NCBI RefSeq assembly: GCF_008710745.1
Contig: NZ_VYSA01000006.1
Span: 58,337-122,336 of the forward strand
Length of the DNA: 64,000 bases
Origin: Microbacterium rhizomatis
GTDB lineage: Bacteria; Actinomycetota; Actinomycetes; Actinomycetales; Microbacteriaceae
Direction of reading: 5' to 3'
How positions within the stretch are numbered: the first letter of the stretch is position 1; each line of letters begins with the position of its first letter. Positions 8,426 to 16,753 of this stretch are shown one piece after another. Below the pieces are notes generated by a model. That model was not told the DNA's origin and made no database searches. It worked only from the letters and a program-made list of their open reading frames with translations. A program made the position numbers and the translations under genes.

Positions 8426-9665
8426 CCCCCTCCCCCGCCTGAGTACCGCACAGGTGGCGTCGCGCCTGAAGATCAAGCGCGAGACGCTGTACGCCTACGT
8501 CGCTCGTGGGCTCCTCGTCAGCGAGCCGTCCGAAGACGGCGGCTCCACCTTCGATCCGCTCGACGTCGAGGCCTTCGCCGCGTCGCGACATCGCCGCGCG
8601 GCGCCGGACGAGGGCAGGGCGACACTCGGCAAGCCCCTCATGGTGCTGGAGTCCGACCTGGCGTCCATCCAAGACGACGAGCTGTACTTCCGCGGGCGGC
8701 CGGCCACCGACATCGCGCGCAGATTGCCCTTCGAGGATGCAGCGCGGTTCCTGTGGGCGGGATCCGCACCGCACGACGATCTCGACGACCGATTCGTCAG
8801 CCGGCCTGACGTGGTCTCCGCCGTGCGACGCGCCGCGGCATCCCTCGGGCCTGCGACGCGGACGATCGATCAGCTTCCTCTCGCCGTGGCGATCTGCGGC
8901 TCCTGGGATCCGGTACGCGACGCCACCGGCCCGGCCGCCGTGCGCGATGCCGGCCGCCACATGATCGCCACCATGGTCGACAGTCTCCCCGCCCTCGGCG
9001 CGCCGGCTGCCCCGGATGCCTCGCTCGCTGAGCGGCTGTGGCCGGCACTCTCGCCGAGTCCGGCCACGTCGCAGCACCTCCGCCTGCTGGACGCGACGAT
9101 GGTGCTGTGCATGGAGCACGACCTCGCCCTCTCGACGATGGCGGCCCGGGTCTCGGCCTCGGCGAGAGCGAACCCGTATTCGGCCGTCACCGCTGCGCTG
9201 AGCAGCTTCGACAGCGCGATGCACGGGGGTGCGAGCATCCCCGCGTCGATCATGATCGAAGAGACGATCCGCACCGGCAACGCCGAGCACGCCCTCGCCC
9301 GCCAGCTCAGCGAGACGGGCCTGATCCCCGGCTTCGGCCACGTCGTCTACCGGCACGAAGACCCGCGGGCGCGCTTCCTGCTGGATGCGATGCGCCCGGC
9401 GCCCGGCTTTGCACCGGCCCTCCGCGCCGCCGACCGGCTGATCGCCGTCGTCTCGGCTCGCAGCCCGCGCCCCCTCAACCTCGACCTCGCCCTGGCGAGC
9501 CTCATCGTCGGCGCCGAGATGCGCCGCGACGCGGGCGAGCTCGTCTTCGCCGTCTCGCGCACCGCGGGCTGGATCGCGCACATCATCGACGAATACTCTC
9601 GACCCGCCCTGCGCCTGCGACCGCAGTCCCGCTACACCGGCCCCCGCATCCCCTCGCGTCGCTGA
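8409..9665 (+). CDS. Citrate synthase family protein with N-terminal helix-turn-helix domain
   Basis: The start is ATG 8409 with GGGAGC upstream, giving 418 residues. Residues about 10-60 form a MerR/excisionase-like HTH (LSTAQVASRLKIKRETLYAY). The rest is a citrate synthase domain with DSAMHGGAS and GFGHVVYRHEDPRARF catalytic histidine motifs and an LNLDLAL stretch that can supply the aspartate. The HTH-citrate synthase architecture is known in actinobacteria and usually sits beside a second citrate synthase, as here. It may be a bifunctional enzyme-regulator of the pair, or a heteromeric subunit. Confidence 0.88.
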   Translation: MLIESTPLPRLSTAQVASRLKIKRETLYAYVARGLLVSEPSEDGGSTFDPLDVEAFAASRHRRAAPDEGRATLGKPLMVLESDLASIQDDELYFRGRPATDIARRLPFEDAARFLWAGSAPHDDLDDRFVSRPDVVSAVRRAAASLGPATRTIDQLPLAVAICGSWDPVRDATGPAAVRDAGRHMIATMVDSLPALGAPAAPDASLAERLWPALSPSPATSQHLRLLDATMVLCMEHDLALSTMAARVSASARANPYSAVTAALSSFDSAMHGGASIPASIMIEETIRTGNAEHALARQLSETGLIPGFGHVVYRHEDPRARFLLDAMRPAPGFAPALRAADRLIAVVSARSPRPLNLDLALASLIVGAEMRRDAGELVFAVSRTAGWIAHIIDEYSRPALRLRPQSRYTGPRIPSRR

Positions 9666-9746
9666 CCGCGCGGTTGCGCGGGATGCCGCGGCTGTCGGTA
9701 CGATCGAAGGGCCCACACGACGGAGCCCACCGACACGAAGGTCGCC

Positions 9747-9905
9747 ATGTTCATCCTGTACATCGTTCTGTTCCTCGGCGGCATGTACCTCTTCGGCTTC
9801 GCCTTCACGGTCGATTCCTGGCAGGGACTCATCTTCTTCGCCGGCATCGTCTGCGTCTCGCTCGCCCTCGCCCTGGCGTTCCGGCAGACGCGCGAGAAGG
9901 GCTAG
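9747..9905 (+). CDS. Small single- or two-pass membrane protein (52 aa)
   Basis: The ATG at 9747 gives 52 residues beginning MFILYIVLFLGGMYLFGFAF, with a second hydrophobic stretch near residues 27-45 and a charged tail (RQTREKG). Two short membrane helices are likely. There is no recognisable family. Spacing and codon use agree with a real gene. It stands alone between the HTH-citrate synthase and the convergent small gene at 10000. Confidence 0.6.
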   Translation: MFILYIVLFLGGMYLFGFAFTVDSWQGLIFFAGIVCVSLALALAFRQTREKG

Positions 9906-9999
9906 CGCGCCGCCGGCGTCACGCCGGGCAGCCGCCCTGCCACAGAGCGCGGCCGACCGATCTTCCTGGACAGCGGCCCGCACGCGCCGCGGGCACGCC

Positions 10000-10206
10000 T
10001 CACCGGGCGAGCGACTTGAGCTGCTTCTTCGCTTCGTTCTCTACGAGCACCGGCAGGAAGTCGCGCACGTGCGCGTCCGCGAACGAGGCGTATACCTCGG
10101 TCACGGTCGTTCGCACCGTGTCCACGGCGAGGTCCGGGAAACGACCCGTGAGCCTCACCACCACTTGCTCGAGAGCGTCACCGTCATCGGAATTGTCGTG
10201 TGTCAC
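10000..10206 (-). CDS. Three-helix-bundle dimerisation-domain-like small protein
   Basis: The GTG at 10206 follows GGAGG at good distance and yields 68 residues. The core RLTGRFPDLAVDTVRTTV then YASFADAHVRDFLPVLVE matches the short helical proteins annotated in actinobacteria as three-helix bundle dimerization domain proteins. These occur singly and have no assigned biochemical role. A longer reading from TTG 10230 has a worse ribosome site. Confidence 0.7.
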   Translation of the reverse strand: MTHDNSDDGDALEQVVVRLTGRFPDLAVDTVRTTVTEVYASFADAHVRDFLPVLVENEAKKQLKSLAR

Positions 10207-10290
10207 GTCGACCTCCGCGGCGAGGGGCAAGGGCTGCGAGAAACGATAGCCCTTCTCGATGCGCCCGCATAGGACGGACCGTGGACTGCC

Positions 10291-10698
10291 TCACCCCGCG
10301 GCGGGCGCCGTCACCACGTTGCCGCACATGCCGCAGATTCCCGAGGCCGGCACCTCGACGAAGCAGTCCGGACACAGCGTCGGGGGCCGCTCGACCACTG
10401 CCGCGGCACGCGGCGCCGAGACCCGACGCTCGCGGCGCGGCGCGATGCGTTCGTGCACCGGCGGCGCGACCGCGACCACGGCGGGTGGAACGTGCTCAGC
10501 GCAGTAGAAGCGCACGAACCCGTCGTGATTCTTCGGATGCCGGTGCTTGAACGCCCACAGTTGGGTGCGTGGACGCAGCGCCGAGTCGGCGCCGCAGATC
10601 GCGCATCGGGCAGGCTCGCCCGGAGAGATCTCGGCGACGATCATCGGGGTCTCGAACGGGATCCGGTCTCGCCAGTCGGCTGCTGCGACGATCTTCAT
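10291..10698 (-). CDS. Cysteine-rich zinc-ribbon hypothetical protein
   Basis: From ATG 10698 (MKIVAAADWRDRIPFETPM) the protein is 135 residues with CAIC near residue 33, a YCAEH site in the middle and a C-terminal double zinc ribbon (CPDC ... CGMCG). This arrangement suggests two zinc sites, one split between an N-terminal knuckle and the middle histidine/cysteine, and one at the C-terminus. No family was recognised. A longer in-frame start at 10854 is possible but has weaker support. The subtilase gene with its own CxxC motifs lies upstream on the same strand. Confidence 0.65.
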   Translation of the reverse strand: MKIVAAADWRDRIPFETPMIVAEISPGEPARCAICGADSALRPRTQLWAFKHRHPKNHDGFVRFYCAEHVPPAVVAVAPPVHERIAPRRERRVSAPRAAAVVERPPTLCPDCFVEVPASGICGMCGNVVTAPAAG

Positions 10699-10908
10699 GC
10701 CCTGCCCTTCGAGCGACGCTGTACCTCCACGGTAGGCGACGCAGCGGCCTGCCGGGGCCACCGCTCGGTTCGACGGAGCCCGATCCGCCAGAACCGCGAC
10801 GCGTCGGGGGTCGCGCGCCAGATCTGCATAGACGAATTCGATGATCGCCGGCACGAGTCAGGCCGACAGTGAAGCCTGACCTGATCTCTCCGTCCGCGCG
10901 GCGAGGCG

Positions 10909-12321
10909 TTATCGGTCAGGGCGCGACCGCGAGTCCGGCGGAGCGGGATGCGCGAGACCGTCGCGAAGCGTGCCGTACACCGCGACCTCGGGCGCGAGTT
11001 CGGCGGCTCGCGCGAAGTACGTGTGTGCGCGCTCCAGACGCGCTGCGCGCTCGGGGCCCGTGACGAAGTCCGCCGACCGCTTCCATCCCGCGCCGACATT
11101 TCCCGCGGTGCTCGCCGATCGCGGGGCGAGCACCGCGGCGATGCGCGCGATCCCGAGTCCCCGCTCGATCCCTTCTTCACTGCTTCCCGCCAGGAGGCTC
11201 GCGCTGAACGCGTCGTACCAGTCGACGAGGAGGAGCGCGCAGAGTGCGCAGGGTGAGGTCACACTCGCCTCCTCCCAGTGCCGGTGCGGGGCGGGAATCG
11301 CGGCCGCGAATCGCAGGAACCCCTCGTGGAGGGTGGCGACGGCGCGCGCTGTCACCGATTCGGGATGCTGGGCGAACAGGTTCGCCAGCATCAGCAGCGG
11401 CGAGAGCGCGAACGGCAACCGGGCCGTCGCGACGAACTCGGCGGGGTCGGCGAGCGTCGCGGCGAGCCCGGCGACCAGCGGACTGGCGAAACTCGTTCCG
11501 CGGAATCCCGGCGGCTCCTCGACCACCAGCTCCGGCGTCACGAGGCTCCCCATCGAGGTCTCCGGAAGCCCGGACGCCGTGATCACGACTCCTCCCACGT
11601 CGACGCGTTGCGTGCGCTGGAATCCCACCCCCACCGCCCCGGCGAAGCACGCCGGGCACACCTGGTCACGGATGTTCCCGGATGCCGCGACCACGAGCAC
11701 GCCGTCGGGCAGACGCCCGAGGGCGTCGCAGACCTCGCACGCGCGGGCGCACCTGCTGCCCGCGTACGGCTCGGCGTGGGCGATCCACGCGTCAACCTGA
11801 GGGAGGAAACGAGCGGGATCGGGGTCGATCTCGAGCGCGAGCGATGAGTCGATCCAGGTCGCATCGCGTCGTGAGCAGTCGGTGGGGAATTCCACGCTGA
11901 GGTTCACGATGGCCGCCCCGCACTCTGCGGCGCGCGCCAGGCCGGCGGCGACCTTGTCGGGCCGCACGAACGGTCCGGCCATCACGTCGATCAGCAGCAC
12001 CTGCGCGGCGGGGGCGGCAGCGAGCACGAGCAGTGCGACAACGGTGCCGTGGCGCCCCGTCTCCGATGGCGGGGATGCCGCAACCTGCGATGCCGGATGG
12101 ACACGCCCCGCGGGGATCATCGTGAGATCGAACTCGCCGTCGAGGATCGCGACGAGCGCGCCGGCACCCTGACGGCCGGCATCCTGAGCCGTCAGGATCG
12201 CCTCCCAGATGCGGCCCGTCCGCGCGACCCTCAGCTCACCGCTGGACGGGTCGAACGCCGTGCGCAGGAAGTTCTCCGAGGCGTCGCCGCTCGTTGCCAG
12301 AGCGCCGTCAGGACCGGTCAT
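10909..12321 (-). CDS. Leaderless subtilisin-like (S8) serine protease with extra cysteine motifs
   Basis: From ATG 12321 the protein is 470 residues. The S8 triad is visible as Asp in VAILDGEFD (about residue 65), His in GRHGTVVALLV (about 98) and Ser in RGTSFASPLVAG (about 285). No signal peptide or prodomain precedes the catalytic Asp, so the protein is probably cytosolic, unlike most subtilases. Cysteine clusters (CARACEVC, QVCPACFAG, PCALCALL) interrupt the fold and could bind metal or form disulfides. The last 120 residues look helical. It may be a regulatory or dedicated peptide-processing protease, but no partner is evident. The 210 bp to its left hold no gene. Confidence 0.75.
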   Translation of the reverse strand: MTGPDGALATSGDASENFLRTAFDPSSGELRVARTGRIWEAILTAQDAGRQGAGALVAILDGEFDLTMIPAGRVHPASQVAASPPSETGRHGTVVALLVLAAAPAAQVLLIDVMAGPFVRPDKVAAGLARAAECGAAIVNLSVEFPTDCSRRDATWIDSSLALEIDPDPARFLPQVDAWIAHAEPYAGSRCARACEVCDALGRLPDGVLVVAASGNIRDQVCPACFAGAVGVGFQRTQRVDVGGVVITASGLPETSMGSLVTPELVVEEPPGFRGTSFASPLVAGLAATLADPAEFVATARLPFALSPLLMLANLFAQHPESVTARAVATLHEGFLRFAAAIPAPHRHWEEASVTSPCALCALLLVDWYDAFSASLLAGSSEEGIERGLGIARIAAVLAPRSASTAGNVGAGWKRSADFVTGPERAARLERAHTYFARAAELAPEVAVYGTLRDGLAHPAPPDSRSRPDR

Positions 12322-12441
12322 GCGGCCAGTATGGCCGGATGACCCGGCCCGGGTCATCCCCCAGCGGCCTAGCATCGAACGTATCCCCCGCCTGCGCGCT
12401 CATCCCGCGCGCCCGCTCGACGACGACGGATCGGAAGCATC

Positions 12442-13428
12442 ATGGAATACACCCAGCTCGGCCGCACCGGCACGCAGGTCTCGCGCATCGTGCTCGGCAC
12501 GATGAACTTCGGCGACAGGACGTCCGAAGAGGATGCCTTCGCCATCATGGACCGGGCGCTCGAGCTCGGCGTCAACTTCTTCGACACCGCGAACGGGTAC
12601 GGCGGATCGGGCGGGCGCGGCGCGACCGAAGAGATCATCGGCCGCTGGTTCACCGCGCGCCCTGGAGTGCGCGACGACATCGTGCTGGCCACCAAGGTGC
12701 ACTCGCCGATGGTCGATCCGACGCCCGACGGCGACGTCGTCAACGCTCGCGGCGCATCCGCGTGGCAGGTGCGCCGCGAGGCCATCGGGTCGCTCCGCCG
12801 CCTCCAGACCGATCGCATCGACCTCTACCAGTTCCACCACATCGACCGGCACATCTCGTGGCCCGAGCTGTGGCAGTCGATGGAGGTTCTCGTCGGGCGC
12901 GGCGAGGTGATCTACGCCGGCAGCTCGAACTTCGCCGCGTGGAACATCGCGCAAGCGAACGAGATCGCCCAGCACCGCAACTTCCTGGGGCTCGTGAGCG
13001 AACAGTCGCTCTACAACCTGGTGCAGCGGTCGATCGAGCTCGAAGTGATCCCGGCGGCGCAGAACTACGGACTCGGCATCCTCCCCTGGTCGCCGCTGGC
13101 CGGCGGTCTGCTGAGCGGCGGGTCGACCGATCCGAACGCCCGCTCGAACGCCGATCGGGTCACCTCTGCCCGCGCCGAGCGCAAGGACCAGCTCGACGCG
13201 TACGACGCGTTCGCTCGGGAGCGCGGGTGGACGCCCTCGGCCCTCGGCCTCGCATGGCTCCTGCACCAGCCCGGCGTGACGGGTCCGATCATCGGACCCC
13301 GCACGGTCGAGCAGCTCGAGTCGGCGGTGTCGGCGCTCAGCATCCAACTCTCTGAAGACGACCTTCGCCGGCTCGACGAGCTGTTCCCCGGTCCGGGCGG
13401 CCAGGCTCCGGAGGCCTACGCCTGGTAG
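12442..13428 (+). CDS. Aldo/keto reductase
   Basis: The 328-residue protein has a full AKR barrel: MEYTQLGRTGTQVSRIVLG at the N-terminus, NFFDTANGYG with the catalytic Asp and Tyr (about 47-56), the lysine in VLATKVHSP, and the NADP(H)-binding region GPIIGPRTVEQLESA near the C-terminus. It belongs to the large 'yajO/tas-like' group that reduces aldehydes and keto-sugars. It is not linked to neighbours and has its own start region. Confidence 0.92.
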   Translation: MEYTQLGRTGTQVSRIVLGTMNFGDRTSEEDAFAIMDRALELGVNFFDTANGYGGSGGRGATEEIIGRWFTARPGVRDDIVLATKVHSPMVDPTPDGDVVNARGASAWQVRREAIGSLRRLQTDRIDLYQFHHIDRHISWPELWQSMEVLVGRGEVIYAGSSNFAAWNIAQANEIAQHRNFLGLVSEQSLYNLVQRSIELEVIPAAQNYGLGILPWSPLAGGLLSGGSTDPNARSNADRVTSARAERKDQLDAYDAFARERGWTPSALGLAWLLHQPGVTGPIIGPRTVEQLESAVSALSIQLSEDDLRRLDELFPGPGGQAPEAYAW

Positions 13429-13745
13429 CCCGTCCGCTGAAATCCGGCCTCTGAGCATTGCGCTGGTCTCGCGACCGTCTGGCCGCGCCCGAGTAGTGGG
13501 CCGGCCTACCGACCCTGGATGGCTGATTCGCCGAATTGCGCCCGCTAGCGCTTGGGCAACGGCATCGCCGTCTTCGCGGTGCAGATCGCGTTGCAACAAC
13601 AGAGGACGGAACCGTGACCACGGGTGGCCGCGATGGTGCGGTTATCCACAGAGTCCCGAGAGCGCAGGTAATGTACATTACAGTACTGACACATGAGCTC
13701 GCATGCGTCGAGCATCCCGATCGCCATTCCATCCGGAGGCATTCA
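13429..13745. other. 317-bp gene-free stretch of lower GC
   Basis: No convincing ORF was found. It contains a perfect DnaA-box sequence TTATCCACA (13642-13650) and a 14-bp perfect palindrome GTAATGTACATTAC (13668-13681), followed by GGAGG in front of the secreted-protein gene. The base composition falls noticeably toward the right-hand gene. Confidence 0.6.
13668..13681. promoter_or_regulatory. Perfect 14-bp palindrome upstream of the secreted-protein gene
   Basis: GTAATGTACATTAC is fully self-complementary and lies 65 bp before the start codon. Size and position fit an operator for a dimeric regulator. The regulator is unknown. Confidence 0.45.
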
Positions 13746-14381
13746 ATGAAGTCTGCAAAGGTCACGGCAACGCTCGCCGCTGTCGTCGCGCTCGTCCTCA
13801 GCTCGGCCATCGGCGCCTCAGCGTCCGGCTCGGCATCGAGCGACGCTCCCCCACCCGAAGACACGCCGGACCGCATCATCTACGTCGACCACCCCGCCCC
13901 GCTCCCCGTGAACAAGCGGGTCATCTCCAGTAACGAGAGGGGCGAGGCGTACGTGGCAGACAACACCGAATTCCCCATCATCCCCGCGGAAGGGGAAACC
14001 GTGCAGATCGTCTACACGGATGCGGTGACCACCGTATTCACAGAACCCTCGACTCTTCCCGTGCAACCCGCTGTCTGCACGGTGTCCATGACGGTTGACG
14101 CGCCCACCAAGGCAGGCAATCGACCCGTCGTATTCGGCTCAGCGATGGTCTCGAGGGAGTGCTCCAGCGGTCGAGGGTTCACCCTTGGGCTTTACGGAGC
14201 CAACCAAGAACGCGGGCGCAACGCGATCCCTGTACCGAACAGCGGCAACTGGTGGGGCATCGGCACCAACGGCAACATCTGCACGTATGGCTTCAATTCC
14301 GACTACTACGGGGTCGGCACGATCAGCCCGGATAACCGTTCCGTTCGGGGAGTAACGGCAACCCTGCCCTGCTCCTTCTGA
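13746..14381 (+). CDS. Secreted hypothetical protein
   Basis: The start ATG follows GGAGG. The 211 residues open with a Sec signal peptide (MKSAKVTATLAAVVALVLSS, cleavage probably after ASA near residue 27). The mature part has four cysteines (AVCTVSM, SRECSSG, NICTYGF, LPCSF) that could form two disulfides, and a C-terminal half rich in Asn, Gly, Tyr and Trp. No family was recognised. Codon use is less GC-biased than that of neighbours. A strong terminator follows 21 bp after the stop. Confidence 0.8.
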   Translation: MKSAKVTATLAAVVALVLSSAIGASASGSASSDAPPPEDTPDRIIYVDHPAPLPVNKRVISSNERGEAYVADNTEFPIIPAEGETVQIVYTDAVTTVFTEPSTLPVQPAVCTVSMTVDAPTKAGNRPVVFGSAMVSRECSSGRGFTLGLYGANQERGRNAIPVPNSGNWWGIGTNGNICTYGFNSDYYGVGTISPDNRSVRGVTATLPCSF

Positions 14382-14402
14382 TGATCCAAGGGTAGGCGCC
14401 GG

Positions 14403-14437
14403 CTGCACCCGCCCGCGCGATTCACGGGCGGGTGCAG
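14403..14437. terminator. Strong hairpin terminator after the secreted-protein gene
   Basis: A perfect 13-bp stem, CTGCACCCGCCCG pairing with CGGGCGGGTGCAG, encloses a 9-nt loop. There is no U-tract, as is common in high-GC actinobacteria. Confidence 0.8.
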
Positions 14438-14601
14438 ATGGCCGAAGCATCAAGAAGCATCACGTTGTCGCGATCGAGTCAGTCGTCGATGCTCGGATTC
14501 GCAGCTCTCCGCGGGCGAATCAAGCAGTCGCGACCGAGGCAGGCTCACGCGCCGAAAACGTCACGGTCGTTTGACGAACCGCGCGGCCCCTGAGGAGCCC
14601 C

Positions 14602-15462
14602 TCAGGCGTGGAAGCGCTGGGTGATCCGCCCGATCCCGCCGATCTCAGTGATCAGCGTGTCGCCGTCCACCAGAAACCGCGGCGGCTTCATGCCGGCGCC
14701 CACCCCTGGCGGAGTGCCGGTGAAGACGAGGTCGCCCGGCAGCAGCTCGACCGTATGCGAGAGACGACTGATGAGGTCGGCGATCGGGAAGATCAGTTCT
14801 GCGGTCGACCCATCTTGTACGCGCGACTCGGTGCCGTCGGCCGAGACGATCGTCGTCGTCAGGGAAAGCCGGTCGGGGTCATCGAACTCGTCGAGGGTCA
14901 CGACCACCGGACCCGTCGGGGCGAAGCCCTCGAACGACTTCCCCATGCTGAACTGCGCGGGCTCGCCGCGCCACTGCACGGTGCGCTCGGACAGATCCTG
15001 ACCGACGGTGTACCCGGCGATACGCTCGCGAGCCTCATCGACCGGGATGCTCCGACCGCCGGCGCCGATCACCACCACGAGCTCGACCTCCCAATCCACC
15101 GTGTCGCCGGGCAGGCGCACATCGGCGTCCGGCCCCGTCACCGCTGACGCGAACTTCGTGAACACGACGGGATGCGAGGGGATCGCGAGCCCCGATTCCC
15201 TCGCGTGGTCCGCGTAGTTGAGGCCCACCGCGATGATCTGCCGGGGGCGGGGCGACGGGGCCTTCAGATCCGCGGGCGCGAAGGCGACAGCATCCGCGTG
15301 CGACTCCACGTCGACGGTGCCCGCCCACTCGACGAACTCGGCCCATCGGTCGAACACAGCGGCGGGGTCGGCGGCGAACCGCCCAGCGCTGGCCCGTTCG
15401 ACATCGAGGGCGTGTTCGCCCGCGACCAGAACGAGGCGATCCGAGAGATTGGCTGTGCGCAC
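14602..15462 (-). CDS. Fumarylacetoacetate hydrolase (FAHD) family protein
   Basis: The GTG at 15462 with AGGAG seven bases upstream gives 286 residues. The C-terminal FAH domain shows IIAVGLNYADHARE, the metal-binding VDWEVELVVVIG (E-x-E type), and the closing LPGDLVFTGTPPGVGAG. Members hydrolyse acylpyruvates or decarboxylate oxaloacetate using a divalent metal. It stands alone and divergent from the macro-domain gene, so its substrate cannot be fixed. A third and fourth FAHD protein are in the aromatic operon at 21.8-27 kb. Confidence 0.88.
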   Translation of the reverse strand: MRTANLSDRLVLVAGEHALDVERASAGRFAADPAAVFDRWAEFVEWAGTVDVESHADAVAFAPADLKAPSPRPRQIIAVGLNYADHARESGLAIPSHPVVFTKFASAVTGPDADVRLPGDTVDWEVELVVVIGAGGRSIPVDEARERIAGYTVGQDLSERTVQWRGEPAQFSMGKSFEGFAPTGPVVVTLDEFDDPDRLSLTTTIVSADGTESRVQDGSTAELIFPIADLISRLSHTVELLPGDLVFTGTPPGVGAGMKPPRFLVDGDTLITEIGGIGRITQRFHA

Positions 15463-15610
15463 GGTGCGCTCCTGTTCGTGTGAGAAGTCATTCTTGCCGG
15501 GCCTGAGCCTCGGCGAATCCGCGCACTGCCTCGAGCACCCCGGGGGATCTGCGGAGGCAGAACCCACCCAGACTATGTGCTCGTCGGGGCGATGCGGGGA
15601 GACTGACGAT

Positions 15611-16108
15611 ATGGTCACTGTCACGGTTATCCAAGGCGACATCACACAGCAGGATGTCGATGCCATCGTGAACGCCGCGAACAACCGCATGCGCGGCGGA
15701 GGGGGTGTCGACGGAGCGATTCACCGCGCCGCCGGCCCCGCCCTCCTGCGCGAGTGCATCGAGCGCTTCCCACAGGGCCTCGCGACCGGCCACGCCGGCT
15801 GGACCCACGGGCACGAACTGACGGCATCCTGGGTGATCCACACCGTCGGGCCGAATTACACCGCGGGCGAGCGCGATCGCGCGCTGCTCGAGTCCTGCTA
15901 CGCCCGCTCGCTCGAAGTCGCCGACGAGCTCGGCCTGGCGAGCGTCGCCTTTCCGCTCATCAGCGCCGGTGTGTACGGATGGCCACGCGCGGACGCGATC
16001 GCCGCCGCGATCGATACGATCACCGCGGCGCCGACCGATGTCGCCGATGTTCGCCTCGTCGCCTACACCGACGACGTCTTCGCACAGCTGCGGGCCGCCC
16101 TGGGGTGA
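15611..16108 (+). CDS. Macro domain protein (ADP-ribose binding / O-acetyl-ADP-ribose deacetylase type)
   Basis: The 165-residue protein is a single macro domain: VIQGDITQQDVDAIVNAANN (residues 6-25, with the ligand-binding Asp and the catalytic Asn), GGGGVDGAIHRAAG (31-44) and FPLISAGVYGWP (about 117-128). Such proteins hydrolyse O-acetyl-ADP-ribose or remove ADP-ribose from proteins or DNA. It is single-gene, with the repeat region immediately downstream. Confidence 0.92.
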   Translation: MVTVTVIQGDITQQDVDAIVNAANNRMRGGGGVDGAIHRAAGPALLRECIERFPQGLATGHAGWTHGHELTASWVIHTVGPNYTAGERDRALLESCYARSLEVADELGLASVAFPLISAGVYGWPRADAIAAAIDTITAAPTDVADVRLVAYTDDVFAQLRAALG

Positions 16109-16240
16109 ATCCCGCGGTCTCGCCCGTGACCGGTCGGGGCTGGCGTGTTCCACATCGCGGCCTCGGGCACCCCGCCGGGGTCGTCGACCGCGGCGCCCAG
16201 GCAGGCCAAGCGCTGGTCGGGGTGCGGCGAGCGGCCCGCC

Positions 16241-16342
16241 CGATGCATAACGCAGGACAGATAGGGCCGGGCTCGGCGTGCCGCCCCGGAAATCCGGGGT
16301 CAGGGCATCCTGACGGGCCGGTTGGTCCTGCGTTGTGCATCG
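16241..16342. repeat. Hairpin repeat element, copy 1 (102 bp)
   Basis: The left arm CGATGCATAACGCAGGAC pairs with the right arm GTCCTGCGTTGTGCATCG. The single mismatch is a T opposite G, which would be a U-G wobble in a plus-strand transcript. A central hairpin CCCCGGAAATCCGGGG sits in the middle. Confidence 0.9.
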
Positions 16343-16389
16343 CGGGTGCTGCGGCGGTGCCGGTGCGGCGGTGCGGCGAGCGGGCCGCG

Positions 16390-16491
16390 CGATGCACAAC
16401 GCAGGACGGATAGGGCCGGGCTCGGCGTGCTGCCCCGGAAATCCGGGGTCAGGGCATCCGGGCGGGCCGGTTGGTCCTGCGTTGTGCATCG
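16390..16491. repeat. Hairpin repeat element, copy 2 (102 bp)
   Basis: The arms GATGCACAACGCAGGAC and GTCCTGCGTTGTGCATC are perfectly complementary. The central CCCCGG-AAAT-CCGGGG hairpin is intact. The length is identical to copies 1 and 3. Confidence 0.9.
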
Positions 16492-16585
16492 CGGGGCTGC
16501 GGCGGGGCGGGGGCTGCGACGGTGCGGGTGCTGCGGCGGTAGGGGTACGGCGGTGCCGGTGCGGCGGTGCGGCGAGCGGCCCGCC

Positions 16586-16687
16586 CGATGCACAACGCAG
16601 GACGGATGGCGCCGGGCTCGGCGTGCTGCCCCGGAAATCCAGGGTGGGGACATCCGGGCGGGCCGATTGGTCCTGCGTTGTGCATCG
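16586..16687. repeat. Hairpin repeat element, copy 3 (102 bp)
   Basis: The outer arms are perfect as in copy 2. The central hairpin has one change (CCAGGG instead of CCGGGG) that breaks one pair, and neighbouring bases also differ, so the outer stem is better conserved than the centre. Confidence 0.88.
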
Positions 16688-16753
16688 CGGGGGCTGCGGC
16701 GGTGCGGGTGCTGCGGCGCGGCGATCGATGGGAGGGGTGCGGGGTGCGGCGAA

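Larger units (their letters stand above)
16109..16753. other. 645-bp non-coding region carrying a hairpin-repeat cluster
   Basis: This stretch has no supported gene. Open frames through it are by-products of GC-rich repeats. It holds three 102-bp hairpin elements separated by linkers of 47 and 94 bp, and the linkers share the repeating sequence GGTGCGGCGAGCGG and other G/C-rich words. Confidence 0.8.

Noticed and set aside
13642..13650. DnaA-box sequence as part of a replication origin
   Set aside because: A single 9-mer without clustered boxes, AT-rich region or dnaA/dnaN neighbours is not an origin.
16020..16653. Repeated reverse frames starting MHNAGP in the 16-kb repeat region
   Set aside because: They arise from the hairpin arm sequence translated in several frames. 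They contain repeat-derived peptides only and lack ribosome sites.
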